Assembly: GCA_044235825.1 (NCBI GenBank)
Contig: JBIIHL010000004.1
Span: forward strand, 1-56,022
Length of the DNA: 56,022 nt
Direction of reading: 5' to 3'
DNA from: CANGYM01 sp044235825
Lineage (GTDB): Bacteria; Pseudomonadota; Alphaproteobacteria; JAJTHO01; CANGYM01
Shown: one piece after another, positions 26,960 to 36,312 of the stretch
How the letters are laid out: each line of letters starts with the position of its first letter
How positions within the stretch are numbered: the first letter of the stretch is position 1
Program-made: the position numbers and the translations under genes
Notes under the pieces: model-generated
Databases searched by the model: none
Told to the model about the DNA's origin: nothing
Seen by the model: only the letters and a program-made list of their open reading frames with translations

Positions 26960-29900
26960 TCATCCCCCCCATCCCCGCACCAATTTCACCTTATAGGGCC
27001 ATTGCAAAACAATCGTCTGGTTTTTCCCCACAACGCGAAAAAAGAGGGTTGTTTTTCCCCGTTGCAGGTCCTGAGCAGCCTGATGCCAGCGGGATAAATC
27101 CTCGGTCCGGTTGATGGTGATGGTCATTTCCTCATGGTGGGACAGGGTCCGCTCCTCTAAACTGGCCACATCCCGAACAATCATACGATAACCGTTATCA
27201 TCATGGCTAAGGGTGGCGCGGATGAGCAGGGGCGCCCCCTCTTCAATCAAAGGCCGCGCCGCGTCAAGAGCCTCTGAAAAACACGTCACCTCAAAAGATC
27301 CCGTCCAGTCCGAAGCCTGTAAAAACGCATACCGATTGCCCTTGGCCGAGCGTTTTTCTTTTTTTGCCGTAATCACCGCCGCCAACGTCAATTCACGATC
27401 ACCGCCCGCCGCAACCAAATCTGCAATCTGGGCCGCCGTGGTGATGTTCAGCTTATCGGCAAAGGACGCGTAACGATCCAAGGGATGCCCCGAAACATAA
27501 CACCCTAGGGCTTGGTATTCATGCTGCAACAGATCCGCCTGCCGCCACCGCGGGCCGGATTGATCCAATTTGGGGGTGGCCACGGGCAAATCCAAGCCCC
27601 CCAGCAGCGTCATTTGGGCCCCTTCCCTGCCCTGATCTTGGGCATAATCAATCAGCAACGGCACATTATGATACAAAATATCCCGCGCAATCCCAAAACC
27701 ATCCAATGCCCCCGAAGCCACAAGATTTTCAAGAAAGCGTTTGTTGATCTGCCCTGTCATGCGCTTTAAAAAGTCAAAAATTGTTTTGAACGGCCCTTGT
27801 TCTTCACGGTTTTTGACCACAAAGGCCGCGAATCCCTCTCCTACGCCCTTAATAGCGGCCAAGGCGTAACGGATACGGGTGGACAGAGCTTGGCTCTCTC
27901 CTGCCTCCACCTGAAACAGCACCCCAGAATGCTGAACATCCGGCGGCAGAATGGTTAAGCCAGAGGCCACAACGTCCTGCTTAAACAGGGCTAATTTATC
28001 GGTGTTGCTGAGTTCATAACTCATGGTGGCCGCCATGAAAATGGCGGGGTAATGGGCTTTCATCCAGGCCGTCTGATAGGCAATGAGGGCATACGCCGCC
28101 GCATGGGATTTGTTGAACCCATACCCTGCAAACTTGGCCATTTGATGAAAAACCTCCGCCGCCTTGGCTTCGGACACGCCTTTGGTTTTGGCGCCCTCAA
28201 CAAAGCGGGCGCATTGCTGATCCATTTCGGATTTGATTTTTTTCCCCATGGCGCGACGAAGCAGATCCGCTTCTCCTAAGCTATATCCCCCCATAGCTTG
28301 GGCAATTTGCATGACCTGTTCCTGATAGATCATAACGCCAAAGGTTTCTTTTAAAATGGGCTCGCACAGGGGATGCAAATAATCGGGGTTTTCCCGCCCA
28401 TGTTTACAGGCCACATAACGGGGGATGTTGTCCATGGGACCCGGACGATACAGGGAAACAAGGGCGATGATTTCCTCAAAACGATCCGTCTCCATGGTTT
28501 TTAAAACCTCGCGCATGCCCGCACTTTCCAGCTGGAACAGGCCCATGGTTTGACCGGTGGCCAACAATTCAAACGTTTTGACATCATTCAGGGGCAGGGC
28601 GTTCAGGTCTATATTGTCCCCTGTTTCCCGCGCAATCATTTCACAGCCCAAATGCAAGATGCTGAGGGTTTTCAGGCCTAAAAAGTCAAATTTAACCAAC
28701 CCCGCCTGTTCAACATATTTCATACTGTACTGTGTCACCGGCATATCGGATCGCGGGTCGCGGTAAAGCGGCACAACCTCTTGCAACGGTTGATCCCCAA
28801 TCACAACACCGGCGGCATGGGTTGAGGCATGACGATACAACCCCTCCAGCTTCAGCGCGATGGTCATCAAATCCTTGGTCTCTTCGTCGTTTTTCAGGGC
28901 TTTCAGGGCGGGTTCACTGCTAATCGCCTCCGCCAAAGTCACAGGATGCGCAGGATTTTGGGGGACCATCTTGCAAATACGGTCCACTTGTCCATAAGGC
29001 AACCCCAAAACACGCCCCACATCGCGCAGCGCCGCGCGGGCCTGCAGCGTTCCAAAGGTGATAATCTGGGCCACACGGTCATAACCATACCGCTGCTGCA
29101 CATAGCGCAGGACCTCGTCCCGACGATCTTGGCAAAAATCGATATCAAAATCGGGCATGGACACTCGCTCGGGGTTCAAAAACCGCTCAAACAGCAAATT
29201 CCAGCGCAGGGGATCCAGATCCGTGATATTTAAACACCACGCCACCAACGATCCCGCCCCCGATCCCCGACCTGGGCCCACGGGGATCCCTTGAGCCTTA
29301 GCCCACGTTATAAAATCCGAAACAATCAAAAAATATCCGGAAAATCCCATGCTGATGATCACATCCAGCTCGTATTTCAGACGCTCTTCATAGACCAAAA
29401 CCAAAGCGCCAATCTCCTCCCCTTCCCCCTCTGGGGGATGGTCAGCAAGGCGATTTTTTAGGCCATCTTTGGCCTTTTCCCGCAACATTTCCGCCTCGTC
29501 CTGCGCAAAGGCTGGCAGCATCGGGCTGCGCTTGGTGGGCATAAAGGCCGTGCGCTGGGCAAACACGTGGGTGTTGGCCAACGCCTCTGGCACATCCGCA
29601 AACATTTGGGCATAAACCTCGGGCGATTGCAGGGCGTAATCCTCTCGGGAATGTTGGCGGTTGGATTCCGCCACCGTCACCCCCGCCGCCACGCACAGCA
29701 AAGCATCATGGGCAAGGCTGTCTGCAGGGTCTTCAAACATAACTGCCGGAAATGCCAGCAACGGGATATTCTGGGCATAGGCCAGATCAATCAACGCGGT
29801 ATCCTTGGCCGCGTCTTCATGCTGTCGGTCCAAACCGATAAAAAGACGATTGGGAAAAAGCCCCGCGAGTGTTGAGATATGCGAAGCATCCCGCAAAACA

Positions 29901-30283
29901 TGGGAAAACAGATAACTGCCCGAAAACCCCGTCACAGCGAGCAGATCATCGGTATGCAGGGCAAGGGTTTCCAGCGACAGGGCATCATCCAGATAATACA
30001 GTTTCATCACCTGCAGCAAATGTTTAAACCCTGTTTCCGTCTGGGCAAACAACGCCAGCACATCGGTTTCTTTCCCCGTAGGAATCGGCAGCAGGCATCC
30101 CATAACAGGCTGAATGCCTTTGGGGGCCAGCGTTCCGGCAAAATCCATGGCCCCAAACAAATTATAACGATCACACATGCCCAGAGCCGTATAGCCATAA
30201 CGCTGCGCCAGCTCCGCCAGACGCTTAATGGGCAAAGCCCCCTCGGCCAAGGAATACGGGGTGCGAATGTTCAAAGGAAGCAT
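26960..30283 (-). CDS. dnaE: DNA polymerase III alpha subunit DnaE
   Basis: Catalytic subunit of the replicative polymerase, about 1107 residues from ATG 30283. The order is PHP domain, palm with the metal ligands in PDFDIDFCQDRRDEV, fingers, helix-hairpin-helix region and C-terminal OB domain. GPGRGSGAGSLVAW, LFQLESAGM and GYGFNKSHAAAYALIAYQTAWMKAHYP are highly conserved. The PHP N-terminus reads LPLNIRTPYSLAEGAL and lacks the usual His-rich HLxxHSxYS pattern, so the PHP metal site looks degenerate. The frame to 30340 overlaps coq7 and is probably not used. Confidence 0.96.
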   Translation of the reverse strand: MLPLNIRTPYSLAEGALPIKRLAELAQRYGYTALGMCDRYNLFGAMDFAGTLAPKGIQPVMGCLLPIPTGKETDVLALFAQTETGFKHLLQVMKLYYLDDALSLETLALHTDDLLAVTGFSGSYLFSHVLRDASHISTLAGLFPNRLFIGLDRQHEDAAKDTALIDLAYAQNIPLLAFPAVMFEDPADSLAHDALLCVAAGVTVAESNRQHSREDYALQSPEVYAQMFADVPEALANTHVFAQRTAFMPTKRSPMLPAFAQDEAEMLREKAKDGLKNRLADHPPEGEGEEIGALVLVYEERLKYELDVIISMGFSGYFLIVSDFITWAKAQGIPVGPGRGSGAGSLVAWCLNITDLDPLRWNLLFERFLNPERVSMPDFDIDFCQDRRDEVLRYVQQRYGYDRVAQIITFGTLQARAALRDVGRVLGLPYGQVDRICKMVPQNPAHPVTLAEAISSEPALKALKNDEETKDLMTIALKLEGLYRHASTHAAGVVIGDQPLQEVVPLYRDPRSDMPVTQYSMKYVEQAGLVKFDFLGLKTLSILHLGCEMIARETGDNIDLNALPLNDVKTFELLATGQTMGLFQLESAGMREVLKTMETDRFEEIIALVSLYRPGPMDNIPRYVACKHGRENPDYLHPLCEPILKETFGVMIYQEQVMQIAQAMGGYSLGEADLLRRAMGKKIKSEMDQQCARFVEGAKTKGVSEAKAAEVFHQMAKFAGYGFNKSHAAAYALIAYQTAWMKAHYPAIFMAATMSYELSNTDKLALFKQDVVASGLTILPPDVQHSGVLFQVEAGESQALSTRIRYALAAIKGVGEGFAAFVVKNREEQGPFKTIFDFLKRMTGQINKRFLENLVASGALDGFGIARDILYHNVPLLIDYAQDQGREGAQMTLLGGLDLPVATPKLDQSGPRWRQADLLQHEYQALGCYVSGHPLDRYASFADKLNITTAAQIADLVAAGGDRELTLAAVITAKKEKRSAKGNRYAFLQASDWTGSFEVTCFSEALDAARPLIEEGAPLLIRATLSHDDNGYRMIVRDVASLEERTLSHHEEMTITINRTEDLSRWHQAAQDLQRGKTTLFFRVVGKNQTIVLQWPYKVKLVRGWGG

Positions 30284-30317
30284 AAAAATCAGATCGCCGA
30301 AAACAAAACAATCATAG

Positions 30318-30842
30318 CTAAACCCGCTTGGCCAGCGCAATGGCCAGACGGGATCCTGTCTGAATCAGGGCGGAAAGCAGTGGATAGCCTGGGGCGTCTT
30401 GGCCATGGTGGGCAGAGGCGGTGTCGTGGTGTTCCCGCTCTTCCGCCTGAAATTGCACTAAGGTTTCACGCAGGGGATCGTTGAGGGGGAGGGCCTGAAT
30501 TTGCTCTTGATAATGCTGGTCAATCACCGTTTCCACAGCCATGGTACAGGCCATAGCCGTTTTGGGTCCCAGAGCTGCCGTGACCATACCCAACACATGA
30601 CCGGCGCCATACCACAAGGGAGAGAGGGCAGAGGGGCGGACCCTTTCCTGCACACAGGCCTGCTCAAAAAAACGCAAATGGACGGCTTCCTGATCCAGCA
30701 TCTCCTGCAAAACAGGGGCGCAGGCGTGATGTTTTAAAACCCGCAGCTGACCCTGATAAATGGATCTGGCCCCATACTCGCCGGCCAAATTCACGCGCAG
30801 CATCTGGGCGCGTTCTTCAGGAAAAAGGGGTTTAGAGGTCAT
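30318..30842 (-). CDS. coq7: demethoxyubiquinone hydroxylase COQ7
   Basis: Di-iron hydroxylase for the last ring hydroxylation in ubiquinone synthesis, 174 residues from ATG 30842. Carboxylate and His ligands follow the family plan: LAGEYGARSIYQGQ, EAVHLRFFE, VETVIDQHY and EEREHHD. Weak hydrophobic helices allow membrane association. The start overlaps rpoZ by 11 bases; dnaE follows 34 bases downstream. Because it needs O2 it implies aerobic ubiquinone production. Confidence 0.9.
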   Translation of the reverse strand: MTSKPLFPEERAQMLRVNLAGEYGARSIYQGQLRVLKHHACAPVLQEMLDQEAVHLRFFEQACVQERVRPSALSPLWYGAGHVLGMVTAALGPKTAMACTMAVETVIDQHYQEQIQALPLNDPLRETLVQFQAEEREHHDTASAHHGQDAPGYPLLSALIQTGSRLAIALAKRV

Positions 30843-31221
30843 CCTCGGTGCTGTCCGGCAAATCGGCATCGGCTTCGGCGAAGTCCTCAGCGTTCAAATC
30901 ATCCGATTCAATCAAAATCGAGGCAGCCCTAGTGGGGGCCTCAGAGTGCTCTCCGGCCAGCAAGGCCTCCAGCTCTTCTTCATCTTCGGCCAAGGAAATG
31001 TTTCGCTGCATGCCACGAATGCAATCTTCGCGCAGGGTTTCTACAGAAACGTTCTTCACACTGATTTCCCGCAACGCCAAAACAGGATTTTTGTCATTGT
31101 CACGGGGCAAGGTAACCATGCTGCCCGCCGACAAATCCTTGGCACGTTGGGCCGCCAGCATCACCAGCTCAAACCGATTGGGAATCACATCAATACAATC
31201 TTCAACAGTAACGCGGGCCAT
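30832..31221 (-). CDS. rpoZ: RNA polymerase omega subunit
   Basis: A 129-residue omega subunit that aids RNA polymerase assembly. The conserved MARVTVEDCIDVIPNRFELVMLAAQRAKDL is followed by KNPVLALREI. The C-terminal part is an acidic tail (many Asp and Glu), common in alphaproteobacteria. spoT and gmk, frequent neighbours, are not here. Confidence 0.94.
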   Translation of the reverse strand: MARVTVEDCIDVIPNRFELVMLAAQRAKDLSAGSMVTLPRDNDKNPVLALREISVKNVSVETLREDCIRGMQRNISLAEDEEELEALLAGEHSEAPTRAASILIESDDLNAEDFAEADADLPDSTEDDL

Positions 31222-31249
31222 AAGAGATCTCTAACGAAAATTAGGGTAT

Positions 31250-31286
31250 AAAAAAGCATTAGGTGTTTTGTGAAAAAACACACTAA
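31250..31286 (-). terminator. hairpin with T-run after rodA
   Basis: On the minus strand GTGTTTT (31281-31275) pairs with AAAACAC (31269-31263), extended by TTAG/CTAA with one bulge, and a T6 run follows at 31255-31250. It lies between rodA and rpoZ, so it probably ends the mre-mrdA-rodA transcript. A perfect palindrome GGATTG-T-CAATCC also lies at 31303-31315. Confidence 0.45.
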
Positions 31287-31319
31287 CGATTTTATACGGG
31301 GATTGTCAATCCTTTGTCT

Positions 31320-32489
31320 TTACAGTTCCAAAAAGGACTTTCGTGCCCCCAGCGTTGCCCGCCGGATTTCATCGCGCCGGTAAATGGCAACATTACAAAT
31401 CAATCCAAAACCAATCATGGTGGTCAGCATCGACGTTCCCCCGTATGACATCAAAGGAAAAGGAACGCCCACCACAGGGACAATGCCTGTGATCATCCCA
31501 AGGTTAATAAAAACATGCATGAAAAATAGGCTGGTAATCCCCAAACACAACAGGCGTCCAAATTGATTCCGACAGGATAAAGCTATGGTGTAACCATACA
31601 CCACCAAAATTAAACACAAGGATAAGGCAAAAACGGTGCCTGTCAGGCCAAACTCTTCGGCAAAGACACTAAAAATAAAGTCAGTATGTCGCTCGGGGAT
31701 AAAGTTCAATCGGTTTTGGCTGCCTTGGCCCCAGCCTTGGCCAAACAATCCCCCTGCGCCAAAGGCAATTTTGGATTGGGTGATGTGATATCCAGCCCCC
31801 AAAGGATCCCGAGCAGGGTCTAAAAATGTCAAAACCCGTTGCTTTTGATAGCCATGCAAAGCATATCGCCACCCTATGGCCCCGATTAAGGGGGCCAGCA
31901 AAGCGGCGGTTACAAAAATCCACATGGGCACACCGCTAAGAAAGAAAATAACAATGCTTGAGGCCAGAATAATGCCTGCAGTCCCTAAATCAGGCTGTTC
32001 CGCCACCAACAGAAACGGAACGGCAATCATCAGCAAAGCGATGATTAAAAAAGAGGTCCGTGTACGTTCCTCTGGAATCACCCCATGAAAATACTTGGCC
32101 AAAGCCATAATCAAACCGATTTTCATCGTTTCCGAAGGTTGCAACTGCATAAAACCCAAATTGATCCACCGCTGCGCCCCCATCCCCACATGACCAATAA
32201 AAAAAACCACAACCAGCAGCAAAACCATCCCACCATAAACCCAATAGGCATATTTCAGCCACGTTTGTAAGGGCACCAGCGTGACCACCAGCAGCAACGC
32301 AAAGGAAAACGCAAAGCGCAGGATTTGCGTTTTGGCCCAAGGATCAAAAGACATCCCTGCCACCGAATAAAGGGTTAGGATGCCCAAAAAAGCCAGCAAC
32401 CCGCAACACACCAAAATGCCCATGGGCATACGTCGCAAATGCCCACGGGCCATGGCGATATACATGGGAAAACCGTGATATTTAGACAT
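31320..32489 (-). CDS. rodA: peptidoglycan glycosyltransferase RodA
   Basis: SEDS-family polymerase of the elongasome, with about ten helices in 389 residues. Conserved blocks include WINLGFMQLQPSE, the catalytic-loop region QPDLGTA, ITQSKIAFGAGGLFGQGWGQGSQ, FIPERHTDFIFSVFAEEFG and GVPFPLMSYGGTSML. It overlaps the PBP2 gene by eight bases, matching their partnership in one complex. Confidence 0.95.
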   Translation of the reverse strand: MSKYHGFPMYIAMARGHLRRMPMGILVCCGLLAFLGILTLYSVAGMSFDPWAKTQILRFAFSFALLLVVTLVPLQTWLKYAYWVYGGMVLLLVVVFFIGHVGMGAQRWINLGFMQLQPSETMKIGLIMALAKYFHGVIPEERTRTSFLIIALLMIAVPFLLVAEQPDLGTAGIILASSIVIFFLSGVPMWIFVTAALLAPLIGAIGWRYALHGYQKQRVLTFLDPARDPLGAGYHITQSKIAFGAGGLFGQGWGQGSQNRLNFIPERHTDFIFSVFAEEFGLTGTVFALSLCLILVVYGYTIALSCRNQFGRLLCLGITSLFFMHVFINLGMITGIVPVVGVPFPLMSYGGTSMLTTMIGFGLICNVAIYRRDEIRRATLGARKSFLEL

Positions 32490-34287
32490 AACCCAGCTCG
32501 TGCATTTTTAGAAAAATATCTTTGGTTACAGGGGCAGCCGCGCGGGATCCGCTGCTGCCGTGTTCGATAATGACCGCACTGGCGTATTTTGGATTATCTA
32601 CAGGGGTAAAGGCAATGAACAAGCCGTGATCCCGATATTGCCTGGGTAAATCTTCGTTTTTAATCCCTGCGGCACGCTGAGCCATCGAGATACGGCGAAC
32701 CTGTGCCGTCCCCGTTTTTCCAGCATAGGTAAAGCCGACATCCACCAAACGTTGGGCGTAGGCCGTGCCCCCTGGGACATTGACCACATCGCTCATGGCC
32801 CCGCGAACCAATTTCAGATGATCCGGATGAATCCCCAAAGGATCAAAGGCCTTGGGATGGTCCTGATGAAATAACGTGGGATGAACGTTGGCCCCCGTTG
32901 CTAAGCGGGCGGTCATCACCGCCAACTGCAGGGGGGTTGTGAGCAAATAGCCCTGACCGATACCGGCAATAATGGTTTCCCCAGGGAACCAAACTTGGTT
33001 TTTGACCATTTTTTTCCACGCGGGATCGGGGACGATGCCGGCTTTTTCCCCTGATAATTCAATGTTTGTTCTGCTTCCCAGCCCCACAAGGCGGGCAAAG
33101 TCCGCCAAATTTTGAATCCCCATTCGACGGGTCATTTCATAAAAATACACGTCACAGGATTTCACAATCGCATCATGCCAATTCACGGAACCATGACCCT
33201 CTTTTTTCCAACAATGCACCTGGCGATTGCCAAAAAAATAATGCCCCGGACAAAAAACAGTCTGGTTGGGTTTGACGATATCGTAATGCAACAACGCCAA
33301 AGCGGTTAGGGTTTTAAATGTCGAAGCAGGAGGATAAAGTCCTGCGATCGGTTTATTGATAAGGGGCTTGTCTGGATTTTGGGCCATTTGCTGCCACGTA
33401 GCCTGATCCAAACCTGATGTGAAAACATTTGGGTCATATGAGGGTGTTGAGACCTGAAGCAAAACTTCCCCCGTACGCACATCCAAAACGACGGCGGCCC
33501 CCGTTTCTAGGCCCATGCGCTCATAAGCAAACTGCTGAAGTTGTAAATCAATAGAGAGTACCTGCGTTTTTCCTTCGGCGGGGAGCTTAAGACTGATTTC
33601 ACGAATAATGCGACCTGCTGCATTGATTTCCACCTGTCGTTCGCCAGGGTCCCCCCGCAAATCTTCATCTTTGTTTTCTTCAATACCTAATTTCCCAGAT
33701 TGGGCATCAGGAAGTTTTAAAACAGGATCATTCTTTTTGGCCTTGATTTCGGCCTCAGAAACGGGGGAAACATACCCTAAGATATGCGCCAAACTGGGAC
33801 CATAGGGATAGGTGCGAAACATCCCTTCTTCTGAAACAAGGCCCGTAATTTCAGCACTTAAAAATTCCGCTTTGGAAACATCTTGCCATGTAACCTTTTT
33901 CTTAAAAACCAAGGGAACAAATTTGGGATTGCGGCTGGCTTGACGCAAAAGATTTTTTTTTTCTTTGGCACTTACGGGAAAGTATTGACTTAAAAGATCT
34001 ACCGTTTCTTCAAATTTTTCAATTTTCTCTGGCAACAACATCAGGCGATACTGTTGTTCATTTTGCGCCAAAATCTTACCATGGCGATCTACGATACGCC
34101 CGCGCAAAGGGGAAATCAGTTGAATATTGATGCGGTTTTCTTCAGCAATTTCCCTATATTTCACAGATTCATGGGCCTGCAACCGATAAAGCTGTCCGTA
34201 AAGAACACCAAACAAGCCCAGCTTGGCCGTTCCCAGCAAAAAAGCCCGCCTAGAAAACACATGGTATCGATTATCTTCTAAGATCAT
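32482..34287 (-). CDS. mrdA: penicillin-binding protein 2 (MrdA)
   Basis: Transpeptidase of rod elongation, 601 residues from ATG 34287. A single N-terminal helix (AFLLGTAKLGLFGVLYGQLY) anchors it. The pedestal begins at ENRINIQLISPLRGRIVDRHG, and the transpeptidase domain has the three motifs: STFK (active Ser in PPASTFKT), SCD (in KSCDVYFYEMTRRMG) and KTGTAQ. The start overlaps mreD by four bases; the frame to 34350 lies inside mreD. Confidence 0.95.
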   Translation of the reverse strand: MILEDNRYHVFSRRAFLLGTAKLGLFGVLYGQLYRLQAHESVKYREIAEENRINIQLISPLRGRIVDRHGKILAQNEQQYRLMLLPEKIEKFEETVDLLSQYFPVSAKEKKNLLRQASRNPKFVPLVFKKKVTWQDVSKAEFLSAEITGLVSEEGMFRTYPYGPSLAHILGYVSPVSEAEIKAKKNDPVLKLPDAQSGKLGIEENKDEDLRGDPGERQVEINAAGRIIREISLKLPAEGKTQVLSIDLQLQQFAYERMGLETGAAVVLDVRTGEVLLQVSTPSYDPNVFTSGLDQATWQQMAQNPDKPLINKPIAGLYPPASTFKTLTALALLHYDIVKPNQTVFCPGHYFFGNRQVHCWKKEGHGSVNWHDAIVKSCDVYFYEMTRRMGIQNLADFARLVGLGSRTNIELSGEKAGIVPDPAWKKMVKNQVWFPGETIIAGIGQGYLLTTPLQLAVMTARLATGANVHPTLFHQDHPKAFDPLGIHPDHLKLVRGAMSDVVNVPGGTAYAQRLVDVGFTYAGKTGTAQVRRISMAQRAAGIKNEDLPRQYRDHGLFIAFTPVDNPKYASAVIIEHGSSGSRAAAPVTKDIFLKMHELGYV

Positions 34288-34793
34288 TGATACCTCGAAG
34301 GCATAAACAGCAGGCAAAAGCCAACCATAATCCCGTTCGCAAAAACCCATGTGGCCAAACTATCAGGAAAACCTGAAAAAGAATCCACCTGCAAACTATA
34401 AATCAACCATTCGCTGAAAAATAAAATGCCTGACATAACGGCAAATCCCACAATCAAGTAAGACTTTGGGTGTTTTTGGTAAAGGTCGTCTTGATGAGAA
34501 AAAATAACATAAACAATCAAAGAAAGAAGGGCATGCGTTCCCAAAGGCGTAACTGACCCCATATCTTGGAAAAGTCCCAAAGCCCAGACAAACCAAGGCG
34601 GTATGACCTGATGATTGTGTACGATCATTAAAAAGAAAATCAACGCATAAATCGCCTGAAGAGACACAGTCCAAGGCCCGATATCCACAGAGAAAAAAAA
34701 GAAAAAAACAGAAAGCGTCAATAAAATAGCGGGAAAAAAAAGCGTCGGAAAAACCAAAAGAGGATGGGACCGAAAAGAAGATGAGGGCGCCAT
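34284..34793 (-). CDS. mreD: rod shape-determining protein MreD
   Basis: A small (169-residue), very hydrophobic protein with about five helices, between mreC and mrdA. Sequence conservation in this family is low; LGLFQDMGSVTPLGTHAL (cf. GLxxDxxxxxxLG) is the recognisable part. I start at ATG 34793, one base from the mreC stop; the longer frame to 34868 reads into mreC. Confidence 0.88.
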   Translation of the reverse strand: MAPSSSFRSHPLLVFPTLFFPAILLTLSVFFFFFSVDIGPWTVSLQAIYALIFFLMIVHNHQVIPPWFVWALGLFQDMGSVTPLGTHALLSLIVYVIFSHQDDLYQKHPKSYLIVGFAVMSGILFFSEWLIYSLQVDSFSGFPDSLATWVFANGIMVGFCLLFMPSRYQ

Positions 34794-34794
34794 A

Positions 34795-35616
34795 TCAATA
34801 AAGCACTTGAACAAAATCAATGTCTTTTGGATGATAAAGAGGAACGGCGTACGTGCCCCTGCTATCAATCACAATTTTCGCAACGGGAATACCACTAGGT
34901 AAAAAAGTATCATCCCCAGTTGTCAAAAGAATTTCACCATTCATAAACGCCCGATCATGCGTATAGCGCATCTCTAGGGATTGACCATTGGTGCCTTGCA
35001 AAAGGGCCGTTTGATGCGACATTTCCCCGATGACGGGCACGCGAGAGGCTTTGTCCGTAAGCAACAGAACCTCTGCCCCCCCAGAACCCACCGATAAAAT
35101 GCGACCCACCATAGCATAACGGGCGGTGACAATATGCCTGGGCGCGATCGCGGGGTGTTTTTGTGTTTCAATCAGCATTCTTCGGGCAGACGGTCCATAG
35201 TTATAACGTCTGATGCGTGTTGTGACGAAAGAGAGTGGTGGGCTTGGAAGAAAATGAACCTGCTCTTTAAGGGCCTCTAAATCTCTCAAAGAGGCCTCGG
35301 CGGTGCGAAGGTTTTCCCGCAAACTGACAATGGTGGTTTTCAGATCTTGGTTAATTTGGTCGGCCTCGTAAAGGTTTTTCCAGTCAAGCACCACGCGTTG
35401 CCACGCGTTAACGTTTGTTTGAATACCGGCAAGCGTGTCATCCAGAGAGCCTTGATAGGCGTCTTTCAGGATCTTTGTTGGGCCTATGGCCTGAGTATCC
35501 ATAACAAAAAAGACGGCGGCGATTAAAAATAAAAGAAAATAAAGGATTGGAGGCATGGAAAGAGGGCCATCCAAAGAATCTGAGAGATGAACTTTAAGAA
35601 CTGTATCGTGGCGCAT
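34795..35616 (-). CDS. mreC: rod shape-determining protein MreC
   Basis: Periplasmic scaffold protein of the elongasome, 273 residues. One transmembrane helix (ILYFLLFLIAAVFFVMDT), then a coiled coil (LKTTIVSLRENLRTAEASLRDLEALKEQV) and a beta-rich domain with VGRILSVGSGGAEVLLLTDKASRVPV and ILLTTGDDTFLPSGIPVAKI, as in the family. mreB, which normally precedes it, is absent; ruvC lies upstream instead. Confidence 0.92.
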   Translation of the reverse strand: MRHDTVLKVHLSDSLDGPLSMPPILYFLLFLIAAVFFVMDTQAIGPTKILKDAYQGSLDDTLAGIQTNVNAWQRVVLDWKNLYEADQINQDLKTTIVSLRENLRTAEASLRDLEALKEQVHFLPSPPLSFVTTRIRRYNYGPSARRMLIETQKHPAIAPRHIVTARYAMVGRILSVGSGGAEVLLLTDKASRVPVIGEMSHQTALLQGTNGQSLEMRYTHDRAFMNGEILLTTGDDTFLPSGIPVAKIVIDSRGTYAVPLYHPKDIDFVQVLY

Positions 35617-35650
35617 TTTTTATGAGGTCTTTCAAAGAGCCGTAATGCTT

Positions 35651-35679
35651 ATTATACTAAAAGCATGCTTTCTTAAAAG
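35651..35679 (-). promoter_or_regulatory. probable promoter of the mreC operon with palindromic spacer
   Basis: On the minus strand a perfect -10 TATAAT (35656-35651) follows CTTTTA (35679-35674) at 17 bases. The spacer contains a 12-base perfect palindrome, AAAGCATGCTTT (35660-35671), which could be an operator. Confidence 0.45.
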
Positions 35680-35705
35680 AAGGTCAAAAAAGTGTCTCTT
35701 GTTCC

Positions 35706-36236
35706 TTAAGTCTTGATTTTTTTAAAGACTTGCTGTTTTTTTGTCACACTTTCTTGTGGGGCCGCTAAGCTGCCGCAAATGGCCACGGCGAGGGCGTCTG
35801 CCGTATCATGCTTATCAAAAAGGGGCGCTGTGGGCAGAAGGTGCCTGATCATGGCCTGAACTTGAACTTTATCGGCATGTCCAACACCCACAACGCATTT
35901 TTTGATGGTGTTGGCGGGATATTCCCAAACAGGGATGCCAAAAGCAGCAGGCGTCATCAGAACCACACCCCGCGCATGACACAGCGTTAAACTGCTTTTG
36001 GCATTGACGTTGATAAAGACCATTTCCACAGCTGCGCGATCAGGGCGGTGGATCGTTAAAAGATCACAAAGCGCTTTATGCAAAAAAGCCAGACGTTCCG
36101 GAAGACCAAGGGTTTTAGGAGGGGCAATATACCCCGCGTCAAGATATCGCAGCCTATGCCCCTCTGTTTCAATCAATCCCCATCCCGTGGTCCCTAAGCC
36201 TGGATCAAGGCCAATAATGCGTTGGGGCAAGGACAT
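35706..36236 (-). CDS. ruvC: Holliday junction resolvase RuvC
   Basis: Endonuclease that resolves Holliday junctions made by RuvAB. The four acidic catalytic residues are present: D11 (GLDPG), E71 (VEMVF), D144 and D147 (HDTADALA). Length (176) is normal. ruvA and ruvB are not adjacent. It sits upstream of mreC, with a separate promoter in between. Confidence 0.94.
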   Translation of the reverse strand: MSLPQRIIGLDPGLGTTGWGLIETEGHRLRYLDAGYIAPPKTLGLPERLAFLHKALCDLLTIHRPDRAAVEMVFINVNAKSSLTLCHARGVVLMTPAAFGIPVWEYPANTIKKCVVGVGHADKVQVQAMIRHLLPTAPLFDKHDTADALAVAICGSLAAPQESVTKKQQVFKKIKT

Positions 36237-36312
36237 ACCTGTGCTTTCAAGTGTTTTTTTCTATAAACCCTGATAAACTGAAAAATGTCAATCAATAGAG
36301 AGTCTTAATTTT

